Shown one piece after another: positions 33,921 through 45,246 of a stretch of 64,000 nt of DNA. A model generated the notes under the pieces. That model was not told the DNA's origin and did no database searches. It saw only the letters and a list, made by a program, of their open reading frames with translations. Made by a program: the position numbers and the translations under genes. Source of the stretch: Theropithecus gelada (taxonomy: Eukaryota > Chordata > Mammalia > Primates > Cercopithecidae); assembly GCF_003255815.1 (NCBI RefSeq), contig NC_037689.1, positions 18,763,253 through 18,827,252 of the forward strand, written 5' to 3'. How positions within the stretch are numbered: position 1 is the first letter of the stretch; the number at the start of each line of letters is the position of its first letter.

Positions 33921-34429
33921 GACTTACTTGTAGGAGGCTGGGTGACTCCCAGAATAGCTGGCTTTGGGGACAGTGATGCCATTTGCTGAGATGGGGAACG
34001 TAGGAGAAGAATACAGAAAGGAGTATAGCAGGAAAAGCGGCTTAGGAAAATGGTGAGGAGCTCAGTCCTGCCATGATGATTTGAAGTGTCTGTGGGACAT
34101 CCACGTAGAGATGGTGGGAGACAGTTGGATATATGAGTCCAGAGTTCAGCACAGAGATAGAGAGAGAGATCTGGGTGGGAAATGGACAATGTGGGTCATT
34201 CCTGTGTAGTGGCAGTCAGCTCCAGAGGAGGTCCTCTCAGCTGTGTTGGCTGCAAGAGAAAGCCAGGCTGTCAACTCTGGGAGTGGGCAGGGGAAGAAGG
34301 AATGGCCGGAGGGGAAGCAGAAAAGTGTTTCAGGGAGTTGCGGGAAGAAAGTATTTCAAAAAACACAGTGGTACACAGTGTAGATGAAGTTTGGGTCATC
34401 TGGATTTAACAGCAAGAAAGTACTGGTGT
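33921..34429. other. Unassigned non-coding stretch
   Basis: Purine-rich. The overlapping frames have no recognised domain. Confidence 0.45.
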
Positions 34430-35060
34430 CTCAGTCTGGGTTGTCCCAGAGGCAGATCTCAAGAGAAAGGCTTGAGAGCAAACAGATTTAGATTTTAGGA
34501 GATTCAGAGAATATGGGTTTGGGAATGGGGATGTGGGACAGGAGAGAGAAGCCAGCAATAAAGGGAGTGTCACCAAGTCAGTTCCCACTGCAGGCAACTG
34601 GCGCTCAGTCCCAAGGGGGACCTCTGAGAGACAGTGTGGAACACAGAGTTCAGTTCTGTCACAGGCTAGGTTCTCAACAGGCAGAAACTGAAATGGAGTT
34701 TGGCATGCAAGATCGTCATTAGGAACGTCTGTGGAAGGAGGAGGAGGAAGTGGGGTTGGGCAGAGGGAAGGGTTGAATTGCAAAGCTGGCCTGATGAAGC
34801 CTGGAGCGATTGTGGGGAACGCTGAAGTACGTCTGGCCTGCCAGTGCTGTCTTGGAGTGGGATGAAATGACCAGTCATTGGCTGTGGGTTACCCCGGGGG
34901 GAGGAAGTGCCTCTGGGAGAGGTGCAAACTTCATCTGCACTTAGCAGCTGGATGGAGGCTGTCTGCTCTACTGGGGCAACGAAACCTCTCCTTGGAGGGG
35001 AACCTGGGGGGCTCATCTCTGTGCCCACCACATTAGCCCACCTTGGGGGTTGAGGAAGCT
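34430..35060 (+). repeat. Unnamed diverged repeat, copy B
   Basis: 'gatgtgggacaggagagag ... ctgcaggcaactggcgctcagtccc ... gggggacctctgagagacagtgtgg' follows the same order of phrases as 51030 and 56940. The right half (34700-35050) may be a second element. The family is not assigned. Confidence 0.4.
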
Positions 35061-36590
35061 GCGGTATTTATACACCTGAGAATCATCAGTTGAAGCTGGC
35101 CTTGCTGCTCTGTTGTACACACAAGCAGTAGCGCTCCACGGCTTCACGCAGATAGCAGCAATCGGAAGCCACAGGCGCACACGAAGAGGTCAGGCCTGAG
35201 CCGTGTGGGTGGGGCGCCCCCAAGATGAGAGTAGTTTCAGTGAAGCACTGCTGGTAGGGAGGAAGACAGGTGTGGTTTTGCCTCAGCTGTGTGACTTTCA
35301 CTCCTGTGGCCATGGCTGATTGATCCATGAGAAGACACCTGACCCATACTGGGCCAATCAGAACCCTTCCCTGGGATTTTCAAACTGGGACTAATGAAGG
35401 TGAGCAAGTTGAACCTTCCCTGGGGGTGGGAGCCACAAGATAGACGCTCTGGAGAGGCTAGGGGTCACATGGAGGAAAGAATGCCATCACTCCAAACAGA
35501 GAAGTTCAGAGAAGAGAGTGTGGGGGCCACAAGAAAAAAGTCTCGGGGGATCCTGGTGGCCCAGCTGCATCTCTTCCTGTCTTCTCTTCCCACAGCCCAG
35601 AGAGATTCCCAGCATCCTGCCAATACAACCCCCCATTGTGCTAAGCAAAGCTGGGCTGAATCTCTGGCTTTTGGAGAGGCGAGTTGGCCAGCAGAGTTAA
35701 GGAATGAGTGGGATGGAAGAAAATATTGCAAGTTCAGATGACTTCTAAAGAACTGACAATGAAGAGGGCAGAGAGAGACAGAGAGAGAGCAGGGGAGAGA
35801 GGGAGAGAATGCAGAAACTAGATGAGAACACAGGGTCAAGGAAGGGTTTTTTATTTTATTTTATTTTTTTAAGATGTGGAAAACTTAAACATGTTTATGT
35901 GCTGAGGGTAAAGAGCCAGTAAAAGCAGCATAAATCATAACAACAGAATGCACTAAAACGAGGCCGACAGACAAAGCTATAAAAGCTTTAAAGATAAAGA
36001 AAATATGCCCTCAATAAAAATGAGGAGAAAAAGCAGAAGGGACATAACCCTGGCAGTGGAAGGCAGGCGTTGATTGTGGCCTGAGCACCCATAGTGAACA
36101 CACATGGTCCCGGCAACCGCTTACTCTGGAGACAGAGGACAGTTCAAAGTCCTTAGCCTCTTGCTTCTTTCATCTCCTACAGGCTCATCCAGGGCACTCG
36201 AAAGGGGCCCTTTAGAAGCAGTTATCCGGTGATGAGGAGGTGACATGTTCATTCAATCCTGTACACATAGCCTGGGGTGCTGACTCAAGACCACAGTTGA
36301 GAAGATGCTGCTGGAGAATCTGAGATGGAAGATGTGGGAGAGAAAGGATCTGACTGCTGGGCTGAGGTCCCTACATCACGGAGGAGGTGGTGTCCAGAGC
36401 ACAGGAGATTAACCGCAGATCAGAGGTTTGCCATGAGACAAGAGGGAAGGGAGAAAGCTTGTGTGTTGGTGGGGTGGAGGACAGGAAAGGGACTCCATTT
36501 GTAGAGTCAAAAGCAAGGGCATCTGGAGAGTTATCAGGAATGGGTTAGATGTATTATTTAGGAGGGATTTTGACTTCAGGTAACCAAACA
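35061..36590. other. Unassigned non-coding stretch
   Basis: A run of GA-rich sequence (35760-35815) and a TTTTA repeat (about 35847-35867) are the only low-complexity features. No gene is supported. Confidence 0.45.
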
Positions 36591-36955
36591 CCCAACTAAC
36601 AGTGGCTTAAATCTCTACTGCTTAGTTAGCAAGAAGTCTGGAGGTAGACAGTTCCAGGGCTTGTCCACAGTTCATTGGTTGCATTGAGGCCTCAGCTCTG
36701 TCAGCCACTCTGCTGTGCCGTCCTTAGCTATTTCTCCCTATGCTTGTCACCTTGTGGTGTCAAGATGGCTGCTGCAGCTCCAGGCATCAAGTGCCTGTTT
36801 AGGATAGGAAGTCACGGACAGTTAGGTGGTGAGAAAACTTCTCCTCACTGCTTTTTATTTTTCCTTTTTATTATAAAGGAAGAAAAATTATCTTCAGGAG
36901 ACTCCCAGGAGACTTCCCCTTATTAGCCAGAACTGGGTCACAATCCCATCACAGA
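36591..36955. mobile_element. Common mammalian interspersed repeat, family not named
   Basis: 'ccaactaacagtggcttaaatctctactg ... tgtggtgtcaagatggctgctgcagctccaggc ... actgggtcacaatccc' is a recurrent arrangement in primate DNA that I recognise but cannot name. Confidence 0.45.
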
Positions 36956-37386
36956 GAGCATTACCTGAAGTTAAAAGATTTTTGCCTAATACCCAAACAA
37001 AATTGGGTTCTGTTAGCTGAAAAGAGGTGGAGGTATATCTTAAGCAGACAGCCCTAGGGTCTGCTGCAATGAGGTAGGGAGCTTGAGCAGAGGGAAATAG
37101 TTTTCAAATAGTCATGGAAGAGAAAGGAGAGAAAGAGATCATTGCCCAACGATGGTAAGGTCCAGCTCGGGGGTAGGGGGTGAGGACCCACTTAAGGGGG
37201 GCAGCACAGCCCTGGAAAAAGTCAGCAATGCCGATCTCTATCAGATGCCCCCCAAACCCTGCAATATTGAACGATCAAATTGCAAATAGAGTCTCATCAT
37301 GTATGACCAACACTCAGGGTCCAGTTACAGGAAAAAGAAATCACTCCAGTTATTTTAAGCAGAAAGGGATTTAATTCTGGTGATCA

Positions 37387-37751
37387 TGTTTTAGTCCGTT
37401 CAGGCTGCTATAACAAAACACCATAAACAAGATACCTTATGAACAATGGAAATTGATTTCTCACACTTCCCGAGGCTGGGAAGTCCAAGATCAAGGCTCC
37501 AGCAGAATCAGTGTCTGGTGAGGGCCCACGTCCTGGTTCATAGATGGTGTCTTCTCACTTTGTCCTCACATGGCAGAAAGGGCAAGGTAGCCCTCTGGGG
37601 TCCCTTTTAGAGGGGCACAAATCCCATTCATGAGGGTTTCACCCTCATGACCTAGTTACCTCTCAAAGGCCCTACCTCCTAATACAATCATCTTGGGGGC
37701 TAGGATTTCAACATCAGAATTTTGGGGGACAAAAACATGCAGTCTATTGCA
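37387..37751 (-). mobile_element. Solitary MaLR LTR, inverted
   Basis: Inverted LTR starting TGTTTTAGTCCGTTCAGGCTG. It includes 'gaggctgggaagtccaagatc', 'cctcacatggcagaaagg' and 'ccctcatgacctagttacctc', and ends 'agtctattgca'. No internal region. Confidence 0.85.
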
Positions 37752-38400
37752 ACTAAGTATTTGCAAAATTGGTGTATAGAAGGGAAGATGAGGCTTTGGG
37801 CTGGACCCCCAGGAATGACTATCAGAGTGACAGCACAGACTACTTGCCTGCTAGGGGAGCGACTCTACCTCTACCTCAATCAGGAAGGTGGGAATTAGAA
37901 GGCTCTATGGGGACTGGTGACTTCAAGAGCACTCTGCTTTAGCGGGGACCCAGGGATCAGGAAGACACTCATGCTGTTGCTGCAACTGCCAGTTGACGCT
38001 CATTAGGCTAGTGTTGGACACTGGAAGATTACTGCAGAAACTCACTGGCCCTACAATCATGCTTGTCAATGGGACATGGCCTCCGCCTTGCCCCACCTTC
38101 CAAATCATGTGAAAGAGCATCTAGTTGGGTAGACTTGAATTCACAACCAGAACCCTAGCTCCAAGAGAGTCTTGGAGTAAGTGCAGATTTTAGCTCTCCA
38201 GGCTCTGCAGTAGAGGAAGGTGTAGAGAAAGAGGGGTGGGGGATGGATGTCAAGAGAGCAAACCCACCACATCTGCTACAACTCTACTAACTTTTCCTGA
38301 TCCTGAGGCTGCTCTGAAGAGCTCTTTCATACTTCAGATCACATAAAGCTTTGATGAATGTTTCTTTTCCTTTTTTTTCCTCCCCCTTTCCCCACCTCCA
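37752..38400. other. Unassigned non-coding stretch
   Basis: No repeat or gene recognised. Confidence 0.45.
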
Positions 38401-38692
38401 CCTTTTTTTGAGACAGGGTCTTGCTCTGTCACCCTGGCGGGGGTGCAGTGGTTCGATCTCAGCTCACTGCAGCCTCTGCCTCCCAGGCTCAAGCAATCCT
38501 CCCACCTTAGCCTCCCGAGTAGTTGGGACCACAGGCGTGCACTGCCACACCTGGCTACTTTTTTTGTATTTTTAATAGAGACAGGGTTTCATCATGTTGC
38601 CCAGGCTGGTTTCAAATTCCTGGGCTCAAGCAATCCACCTGCTCAGCCTCCCAAAGTGTTGAGATTATAGGTGTGAGTCACCATGTCCAGCC
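38401..38692 (-). mobile_element. Alu SINE (AluJ-like)
   Basis: Full-length inverted Alu with the older 'tgggctcaagcaatccacc' form. Confidence 0.95.
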
Positions 38693-38696
38693 CCTT

Positions 38697-39000
38697 TTTA
38701 TTTTTAACTGTGCTGAAAAAAACCCACATAACATAGTATTTACTACCTTAACCATTGTTAAGTGTATAATTTAGTAGTGTTAAGTGTATTTACATTGTCA
38801 TGGAATGGGATCTCCAAAACTTTTTCATCTTGCAAATCTGAAACTCTGTATCCCTTAAACACCAACTCCCCACTCCTCCAACCAACTCCTGACAAACAAC
38901 ATTCTACATTTTGTTTCTATGAATTTGACTACTCTACATATCTTATATAAGTGGAATCATGCAGTGTTTGTCTTTTTGGTGACTAGTTTCTCTTTGGTGA
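38697..39000 (-). mobile_element. L1M 3' UTR fragment
   Basis: Inverted L1M 3' sequence: 'accttaaccattgttaagtgtataatttag', 'gaatttgactactctac', 'tatataagtggaatcatgcagtg'. Confidence 0.75.
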
Positions 39001-39001
39001 A

Positions 39002-39021
39002 TGATTCTTTAAAAAGAATCA
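39002..39021. repeat. Perfect 20-bp inverted repeat
   Basis: TGATTCTTT, two A bases, AAAGAATCA: two 9-bp arms with a 2-base spacer, directly at the end of the L1M fragment. Confidence 0.9.
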
Positions 39022-39384
39022 GGCTAGTGTTACAGCTCTTTTAGGATTTGTCTAGCAGGTTTTTCCGTTTTTACTGGAAAGCCCCCACCTCCCCACAAAT
39101 CGGGCTATCAAAATTTGCAATAAACAGATAGGACCCAGCTTATATTACAAATCTTTGCTGTGATGAGCTGAAACAGGCATATTCTACAATGTCAGTAACA
39201 TAGCTACAACGCAGCAGCCCAAAGGCACCCCTTTAAGCAGATTATGTAATAATGTACATATTTTTCATAACCAAGAATGAGCATGAAGCTCTCAAAATGA
39301 GTGGTTCGGGAAGCCCTTGCTATAGCTGGGAGAATGCTACAGTCTCAGTGAATAGCATTTCTAGCATGGGGTCAGCATACATTG
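39022..39384. other. Unassigned non-coding stretch
   Basis: No repeat or gene recognised. Confidence 0.45.
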
Positions 39385-39537
39385 TGTGGTAGGTGGAATT
39401 CTGAGATGGTCCCCAGATTCCCACCCCCAGAAGCACACGCTCTAGAGATTCCCCTCTGCTTGGGTATGGGTGGGACTCATGGCTATGATGGCACATCACT
39501 CCTGTGATTAGGTTATGCCCTAATACCAGGTTGACTT

Positions 39538-39827
39538 TTTTTTTTTTTGGGACAGAGTCTCTTTCTGTCGCCCAGGCTGGAGTGCAGTGGTACAATCTCG
39601 GGTCACTGCAATCCCCATTTCCTGGGTTCAAGATATTCTCCTGCCTCAGCCTCCCGAGTAGCTGGAATTACAGGCACATGCCGCCATAACCGGGTAATTT
39701 TTTATTAGTAGTAGAGATGGGGGTTTTACCATGTTGGCCACGTTGGTCTCGAGCTCCTGACATCAGGTGATCCTCCTGCCTCGGCCTCCCAAAGTGATTA
39801 CAGGTGTCAGCCACTGCACCTGGACAA
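39538..39827 (-). mobile_element. Alu SINE
   Basis: Inverted Alu with duplication GTTGACTT (39530-39537 and 39828-39835) inside the MLT1-type LTR. Confidence 0.96.
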
Positions 39828-39852
39828 GTTGACTTTAAGAAAGGGAGATTAT

Positions 39853-40134
39853 GGCCAGGCTCCGTCGTGCACACCTGTACTCCCAGCACTTTAGGAATCT
39901 GAGGTGGGCAAATTGCTTGAGCCCAAGAGTTCCAGACCAGCCTGGATAATGTGGCAAAAGCCTGTCTCTACAAAAAATACAAAAATTAGCTGGGCCTTGT
40001 GGTGCGCACCTGTAGTCCCAGCTACTTGGGGGTCTGAAGTGGGAGGATCGCTTGAGCCTGGGAGGCAGAGGCTGCAGTGAACTCTGATCATGCCACCGCA
40101 CTCCAGCCTGGGCAACAGTGAGACCCCGTCAAGA
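39853..40134 (+). mobile_element. Alu SINE (AluJ-like)
   Basis: Full-length Alu, 26 bp from the inverted Alu on its left. Its tail is the GGAA/GAAAA array at 40135. Confidence 0.94.
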
Positions 40135-40249
40135 AAAAGAAGGAAGGAAGGAAGGAAGGAAGGAAGGAAGGAAGGAAGGAAGGAAGGAAGGAAGGAAAAG
40201 AAAAGAGAAGAGAAGAGAAAAAAGAAAAGAAAAGAAAAGAAAAGAAAAG
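40135..40249. repeat. (GGAA)n(GAAAA)n microsatellite
   Basis: About 14 GGAA units followed by GAAAA/GAGAA units, derived from an Alu tail. GGAA arrays of this kind are known potential binding arrays for ETS-family factors, but use here is not shown. Confidence 0.95.
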
Positions 40250-40495
40250 GTTGGTTACCCTGGGTGGTGCTGACTTAATCAGGCGAATCCTTAGAAGAGG
40301 TTGGGCTCTTCCTAAAGCAAGGGATTCAACAGTTGAGAGATATTTGATCTCAAGAAGATTCTGTTAATGGCTTTGAAGGTGCTGGACCTACCTGAAAGAG
40401 GCCTCGAGAAGCTGAGAGTGACCCCCAACTGACTGCCAGAAAGAAAATGGGCACTACAATCCTACAACTGCAAGAAACTGAATTCTGCCAAACCT

Positions 40496-40788
40496 TTTTT
40501 TTTTTTTTTGAAATGGAATCTCACTCTTTCGCCCAGGCTGGCGTGCGGTGGTACAATCAGCTCACTGTAGCCTCCACTTCCCTGATTCAAGTGATTCTCC
40601 TGCCTCAGCCTCCCGAGTAGCTGGGACTACAGGTACGCGCCACCACACCCAGCTAATTTTTGTATTTTTAGTAGACATGGGGTTTCACCACATTGGCCAG
40701 GCTGGTCTCGAACTCCTGACCTCAAGTGATCCACCCACCTTGGCCTCCCAAAGTGCTGGGATTAGAGGTGTGAGCCACTGTGCCCGGC
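40496..40788 (-). mobile_element. Alu SINE
   Basis: Full-length inverted Alu. Confidence 0.95.
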
Positions 40789-40871
40789 CTATTTTATCTA
40801 ATATTGATAATATTAGAACATATTTCTAATATTAGATATTTCTAACATTAGGTAATATTAGAACATAATTC

Positions 40872-42037
40872 TTTTTTTAGGAAAATATTTTACTATTTAT
40901 TAATTTATTTAGTTTTGTTTCAGTAGTTTTTGGGGGTACAGGTGGTTTTTGTTTACATGGATAATTTCTTTAGTGGTGATTTCTGAGATTTTGGTGCAAC
41001 CATCACCCGAGCAGTGTACACTGTAACTAGTATGTAGTCTTTTATCCCCACCCCCGTCCCATCCTTCCCCCTGAGTCCCCAAAGTCCATTATATCATCCT
41101 ATGCCTTTGCATCCTCGTAGCTTAGCTCCCACTTATAAGTGAGAACATATGATATTTGGTTTTCCATTTTTGTGTTACTTCACTTAGAATGGCCTCCAGC
41201 TGCATCCAACTTGCTGCAAACGCCATTATTTTGTTCCTTTTTATGGCTGAGTAGTATTCCATGGTGTATATAGACCACATTTTCTTATCCACTTGTTGGT
41301 TGATGGGCATTTAGGCTGGTTCCATATTTTTGCAATTGCGAACTGTGCTGCCATAAACATGAGTGTGTATGTGTCTTTTTCACATAATGATTTCTTTTCC
41401 TTTGGGTAGATACCCAGCACTGGTATAGGTGGATCAAATAGTAGTTCTGCTTTTAGTTCTTTAAGAAATCTCCAGCCAGGCGCAGTGCCTCATGCCTGTA
41501 ATCCCAGCACTTGGGAGGCCGAAGCAATTGGATCACGAGGTCAGGAGATTGAGACCATCCTGGCTAACACGGTGAAACCCCATCTCTACCAAAAATACAA
41601 AAAATTAGCCAGGCATGGTGGTGGGCACCTGTAGTCCCAGCTACTTGGGAGGCTGAGGCAGGAGAATGGCCTGAACCTGGGAGGTGGAGTTTGCAGTGAG
41701 CCAAGATCACGTCATTGCACTCCAGCCTGGGCGACAGAACGAGACTCCTTCTCAAAAAAAAAATAATAATTAAAAAAAAGAAATCTCCACACTGTTTTCC
41801 ATAGTGGTTGTACTAGGTTACATTCCCACCAGCAGTGTAGAAGTGTTCCCTTTCCATCACAACCACATCAACATCTATTTTTTTTTTTTTTATTTTTAAA
41901 AATTATGGCCATTCTAGCAGGAGTAAGGTGGTATCTCATTGTGGTTTTAATTTGCATTTCCCTGATAATTAGTGATGTTGTGAATTTTTTCATATGTTTG
42001 TTGGCTGTTTGTATATCTTCTTTTGAGAGCTGTCTAT
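40872..42037 (-). mobile_element. 5'-truncated L1 LINE (L1PA/PB/MA age range)
   Basis: Inverted L1 with poly(T) head, 3' UTR ('gtttttgggggtacagg', 'cacttataagtgagaacat') and the C-terminal end of ORF2 ('tggctgagtagtattccatgg'). It is flanked by a perfect 14-bp duplication TTAGAACATAATTC (40858-40871 and 42038-42051). About 850 bp of L1 remain once the inserted Alu is discounted. Confidence 0.96.
41474..41777 (+). mobile_element. Alu SINE (AluY-like) inside L1
   Basis: Flanked by the 11-bp duplication AAGAAATCTCC (41463-41473 and 41778-41788). Y-type 'gaccatcctggctaacacgg'. Confidence 0.97.
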
Positions 42038-42069
42038 TTAGAACATAATTCCTAATCCACTAATTCATT

Positions 42070-42361
42070 CTTTTTTTTTTTTTTTTTTTGAGATGGAGTC
42101 TTGCTCTGTTGCCCAGGCTAGAGTGCAGTGGCTCACTGCAACCTCTGCCTCCCAGGTTCAAACAATTCTCCCACCTTAGCCTCCTGAGTAACTGGGACTA
42201 CAGGCGTGTGCCACCATGTCAGGCTAATTTTTTGTATTTTTAGTAGTGACAGGGTTTCACCATGTTGGCCAGGCTGGTCTTGAACTCCTGATTTCAAGTG
42301 ATCCACCTGTCTCGGCTTCCCAAAGTGCTGGGATTACAGGCATGAGCCACCGCACCTGGCC
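42070..42361 (-). mobile_element. Alu SINE
   Basis: Inverted Alu with a short deletion in the right monomer ('cagtggctcactgcaacc'). Confidence 0.95.
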
Positions 42362-42369
42362 TGAATTAC

Positions 42370-43050
42370 TTTTTATATATTAAAAAACCTAGGTGACCAC
42401 CACTCAATTCAAGATATGGAACGTTTCTAACACCCCCTAGAAAGTTCTCTCGCCAGGCGCGGTGGCTCAAGCCTGTAATCCCAACACTTTGGGAGGCCGA
42501 GACGGGCGGATCACGAGGTCAGGAGATCGAGACCATCCTGGCTAATACGGTGAAACCCCGTCTCTACTAAAAAATACAAAAAACTAGCCAGGCGAGGTGG
42601 CGGGCGCCTGTAGTCCCAGCTACTCGGGAGGCTGAGACAGGAGAATGGCGTAAACCTGGGAGTCAGAGCTTGCAGTGAGCTGAGATCTGGCCACTGCACT
42701 CCAGCCTGGGCGACAGAGCGAGACTCCGTCTCAAAAAAAATAAAAAATAAAAAAAAAAGAAAGTTCTCTCATGCTCCTTTCCAGTCAATACCCATCCCCC
42801 TTTTGCCACCCAGAGGTAACCACTATTGTGACTTTTACTATCATGGATTAAATGTTGTCTCTTTTTAAGCTTCATATAAATAGAAGTGGATAGTATTGAC
42901 TCTCATATGCCTGGCTTCCTTCTTTCAGTAGAATGTATGTGTGATTCGTTCATGTGGCTGCCTCTATCCACACTTTATTCTGTTATATCCCATCGTATGA
43001 ATATCCATTCTGTTGATGGACATTTGGGTGGTTTGAAGCCTGTGCTGTTA
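42370..43050 (-). mobile_element. L1M 3' UTR split by an AluY
   Basis: 'gaccaccactcaattcaagatatggaac' and, after the Alu, 'cacccagaggtaaccactattgtg', 'tccattctgttgatggacatttgggtgg' form one inverted L1M 3' region. Confidence 0.75.
42452..42757 (+). mobile_element. Young AluY, Old World monkey-type
   Basis: Little-diverged AluY with a perfect 13-bp duplication AGAAAGTTCTCTC (42439-42451 and 42758-42770). It shows 'ggctcaagcctgtaatcc', 'gccgagacgggcgg', 'aaaaaatacaaaaaactagcc', 'ggcgaggtggcggg', 'gcgtaaacc' and 'gagctgagatctggccac'. I recall this set from cercopithecid AluY (AluYR-type) subfamilies, not from human AluY. Confidence 0.9.
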
Positions 43051-44293
43051 ACCACTGAGCTATGTATGAAATAAGTATAATATTAACCTCTCGCTGACTG
43101 GCTTTGCTTGGACTTCACTATCCCAAGGCCGGTAGAATTGCTGGAGTGGATTCGGCATCCAGGAGCAGGCAAGGGCATCTGAGGCCTCTCAGGGATCAGG
43201 GCCCTGGCCGAGGCTGGCGAGAGCAAGAGACGAAACACCCTAAGGACAGCCCAGCTGTATCCCAATCCTGGCTCACCGTTCACGGCAGCGTCAGTGTTTC
43301 CCCGAAGTGAATTGTTTTAAAATCTCCTTAGTGACCCAACCCCCTTCCCCGTCCTCCAGCAGTTCCCGGGCAGTCCCTGAACTCCCACTGATGCAGTATT
43401 CAGGGTTAGGAGGGGTTGTCTGGCCTCAAAAGCCATTTGTAAAGCTAACAAACAAATCACAAGGCAAATTGAGGCCAGTCAGTTTCTGGGTGAACCCGGC
43501 AACAGTTCCACTGTGGGCCTAAGGGTGGGATTGCTGATGCGCGGGCCTGTGGGGTCACCCACACAAAGCCTGGCGAAGTTTTATGGGCCCTTGGTGGACT
43601 TGCACGCCTGCTACAGTGAACATACCCAACAAAGGGCCCCTTTAAAGAAGAGAAGTTTTATGGCCTTCACAGCAAGCTGGGGCTTGTTCTCCAGCTTCAG
43701 GGAGGAGGCAAGGGAGAGGGTGATTTACAGCCGCTGGGGAACCTCCCTCCTATGAACTTCTCTGGGTTAAACCTGCATCTGGTGGTCTCCAGGAGCCCGC
43801 AGGCTGGGCTACAATGAGCAGCTGGGGGTGACAGCTTACAGCCGCAAAGCTGATTGAACGCCTGGAAAACAGGACTGATGGGCAGTCTTTAAAAGAACGG
43901 GGATTATTCAGCCTGGAGACGTAAACACGAACACCCATACTCAAATATATAAAAATATATAAGGGGGTCTTTCCCTGAAGTTGGTGGCCAGCTATTCTCC
44001 AGCTCTAGGAAAAAAAGAGAGAAAAAAAATCATCAAGTGAGGAAGTGGTTTTAAATTCCAGCAGGAGGGATTAAGGATGGAAAACAACAAAAAAAAGCAA
44101 AGGTCCGACAGTGAGAATTGGACATTAGACTGGATTCCCACAGAGGCTGCTGGAATCTTCTCTGCAGAGATGTGCAAACAGACTGGACTCTCCACTGTCT
44201 GGATGTCTGGAGGCTGGAAGTGCCCAAAGGTCAAGAAAACACAGGATGGCTTCTCAGGTCGCTTTATTACTGCACTGTTGTCTCAGTGTGGCC
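43051..44293. other. Unassigned non-coding stretch
   Basis: About 1.2 kb free of Alus. Several 60-80 residue frames lack domains and are not supported as genes. Confidence 0.45.
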
Positions 44294-44412
44294 TCCCCCA
44301 GAAGCTGACCCTGAGATGAGGGTGTGGGTACAAGTGGTTCACTTGGGAAAAGATCCCAAGAAGCACAGTGGCTGCCTGGGGACGTGTGACAGGGCAGGGA
44401 GGGATGCCAACA
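44294..44412 (+). repeat. Unnamed diverged repeat, copy C
   Basis: 'gtacaagtggttcacttgggaaaagatcccaagaagcac ... gtgacagggcagggaggg' matches the opening order of phrases at 56940 and 51030. Confidence 0.5.
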
Positions 44413-44440
44413 AAGGGTGACCTAAACAGCGAGTTACTTC

Positions 44441-44458
44441 TTTCTTTTTCTTTTCTTT

Positions 44459-44526
<68 letters not shown>

Positions 44527-44530
44527 TTTG
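44441..44530. repeat. (TTTC)n microsatellite
   Basis: About 80 bp of CTTT units, the expanded tail of the adjoining inverted Alu fragment. Confidence 0.96.
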
Positions 44531-44610
44531 TTTTTTTTTGTGAGACAGGGTCTCACTCTGTCGCCCAGGCTGGAGTGCAGTGGCACAATCTCGGCTCACT
44601 GCAGCCTCTT
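44531..44610 (-). mobile_element. Truncated inverted Alu
   Basis: Only the start of the right monomer remains ('gagacagggtctcactctg' to 'ctcactgcagcctctt'), then the match stops at a small hairpin. Confidence 0.9.
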
Positions 44611-44630
44611 GGTTTGTACACCAAACCAAG
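44608..44630. repeat. Perfect hairpin at Alu/ERV junction
   Basis: CTTGGTTTG, loop TACAC, CAAACCAAG: 9-bp arms exactly where the Alu fragment ends. Confidence 0.9.
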
Positions 44631-44713
44631 ATAGTAAATCATCAACAATATCATACCCTGGAAGGATAGCAGAGATTAGGGCCATACTCAATGACATAAA
44701 GAATGCAGAGTTT

Positions 44714-45007
44714 GGCCGGGCGCAGTGGCTCACGCCTGTAGTCCCAGCACTTTGGGTGACCGAGGTGGGCGGATCACGAGGTCAGGAGATCAAGACCATC
44801 CTGGCTAACATGGTGAAACCCCGTCTCTACTAAAAGTACAAAAAAATTAGCCAGGCGTGGTGGTGTGCACCTGTAATCCCACCTACTCGGGAGACTGAGG
44901 CAGGATAATCGCTTGAACCCGGGAGGCGGAGATTGCAATGAGTCAAGATCATACCACTGCACTCCAGCCTGGGGGACAGAGTGAGACTCTGTCTCAAAAA
45001 AAAAAGA
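44714..45007 (+). mobile_element. Alu SINE inside ERV
   Basis: Flanking repeats GAATGCAGAGTTT (44701-44713) and GAATGCAGGGTTT (45008-45020), one mismatch. Confidence 0.97.
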
Positions 45008-45171
45008 GAATGCAGGGTTTGTGGTCTCCAACATATCCTCATTTAATTCACCAGCTGGCCCCTAAAACAACTGGATGGATCAAGGTAGATGTGAGTGAAC
45101 CACTTACTCAAGAAGTAATCCCAATTGCAACTGCTTTGCCTGACATGGTATCTTTGTTCCAGCATATCATT

Positions 45172-45246
45172 ATATGTCTATGGTATGTGTCCACGGTATG
45201 TGTCCATGGATGGTATATGTCCGTGGTATTTGGTATGTGTCCATGG
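45172..45246. repeat. Short minisatellite of GTATGTGTCCATG units
   Basis: Four to five imperfect copies of a 13-16 bp unit (ggtatgtgtccacggtatgtg...), a local tandem expansion within the reverse-transcriptase remnant. Confidence 0.85.

Larger units (their letters stand above)
39385..40495 (+). mobile_element. MLT1-type LTR broken by two Alus
   Basis: 'gtaggtggaattctgagatggtccccag ... gttgactttaagaaagggagattat' continues after the second Alu with 'ccctgggtggtgctgacttaatcagg ... gctgagagtgacccccaactgac ... caactgcaagaaactgaattctgcc'. The 3' end is lost at the Alu at 40496. Confidence 0.75.

Noticed and set aside
40140..40195. CRISPR-like or satellite array
   Set aside because: It is a pure GGAA microsatellite without spacers, attached to an Alu tail.
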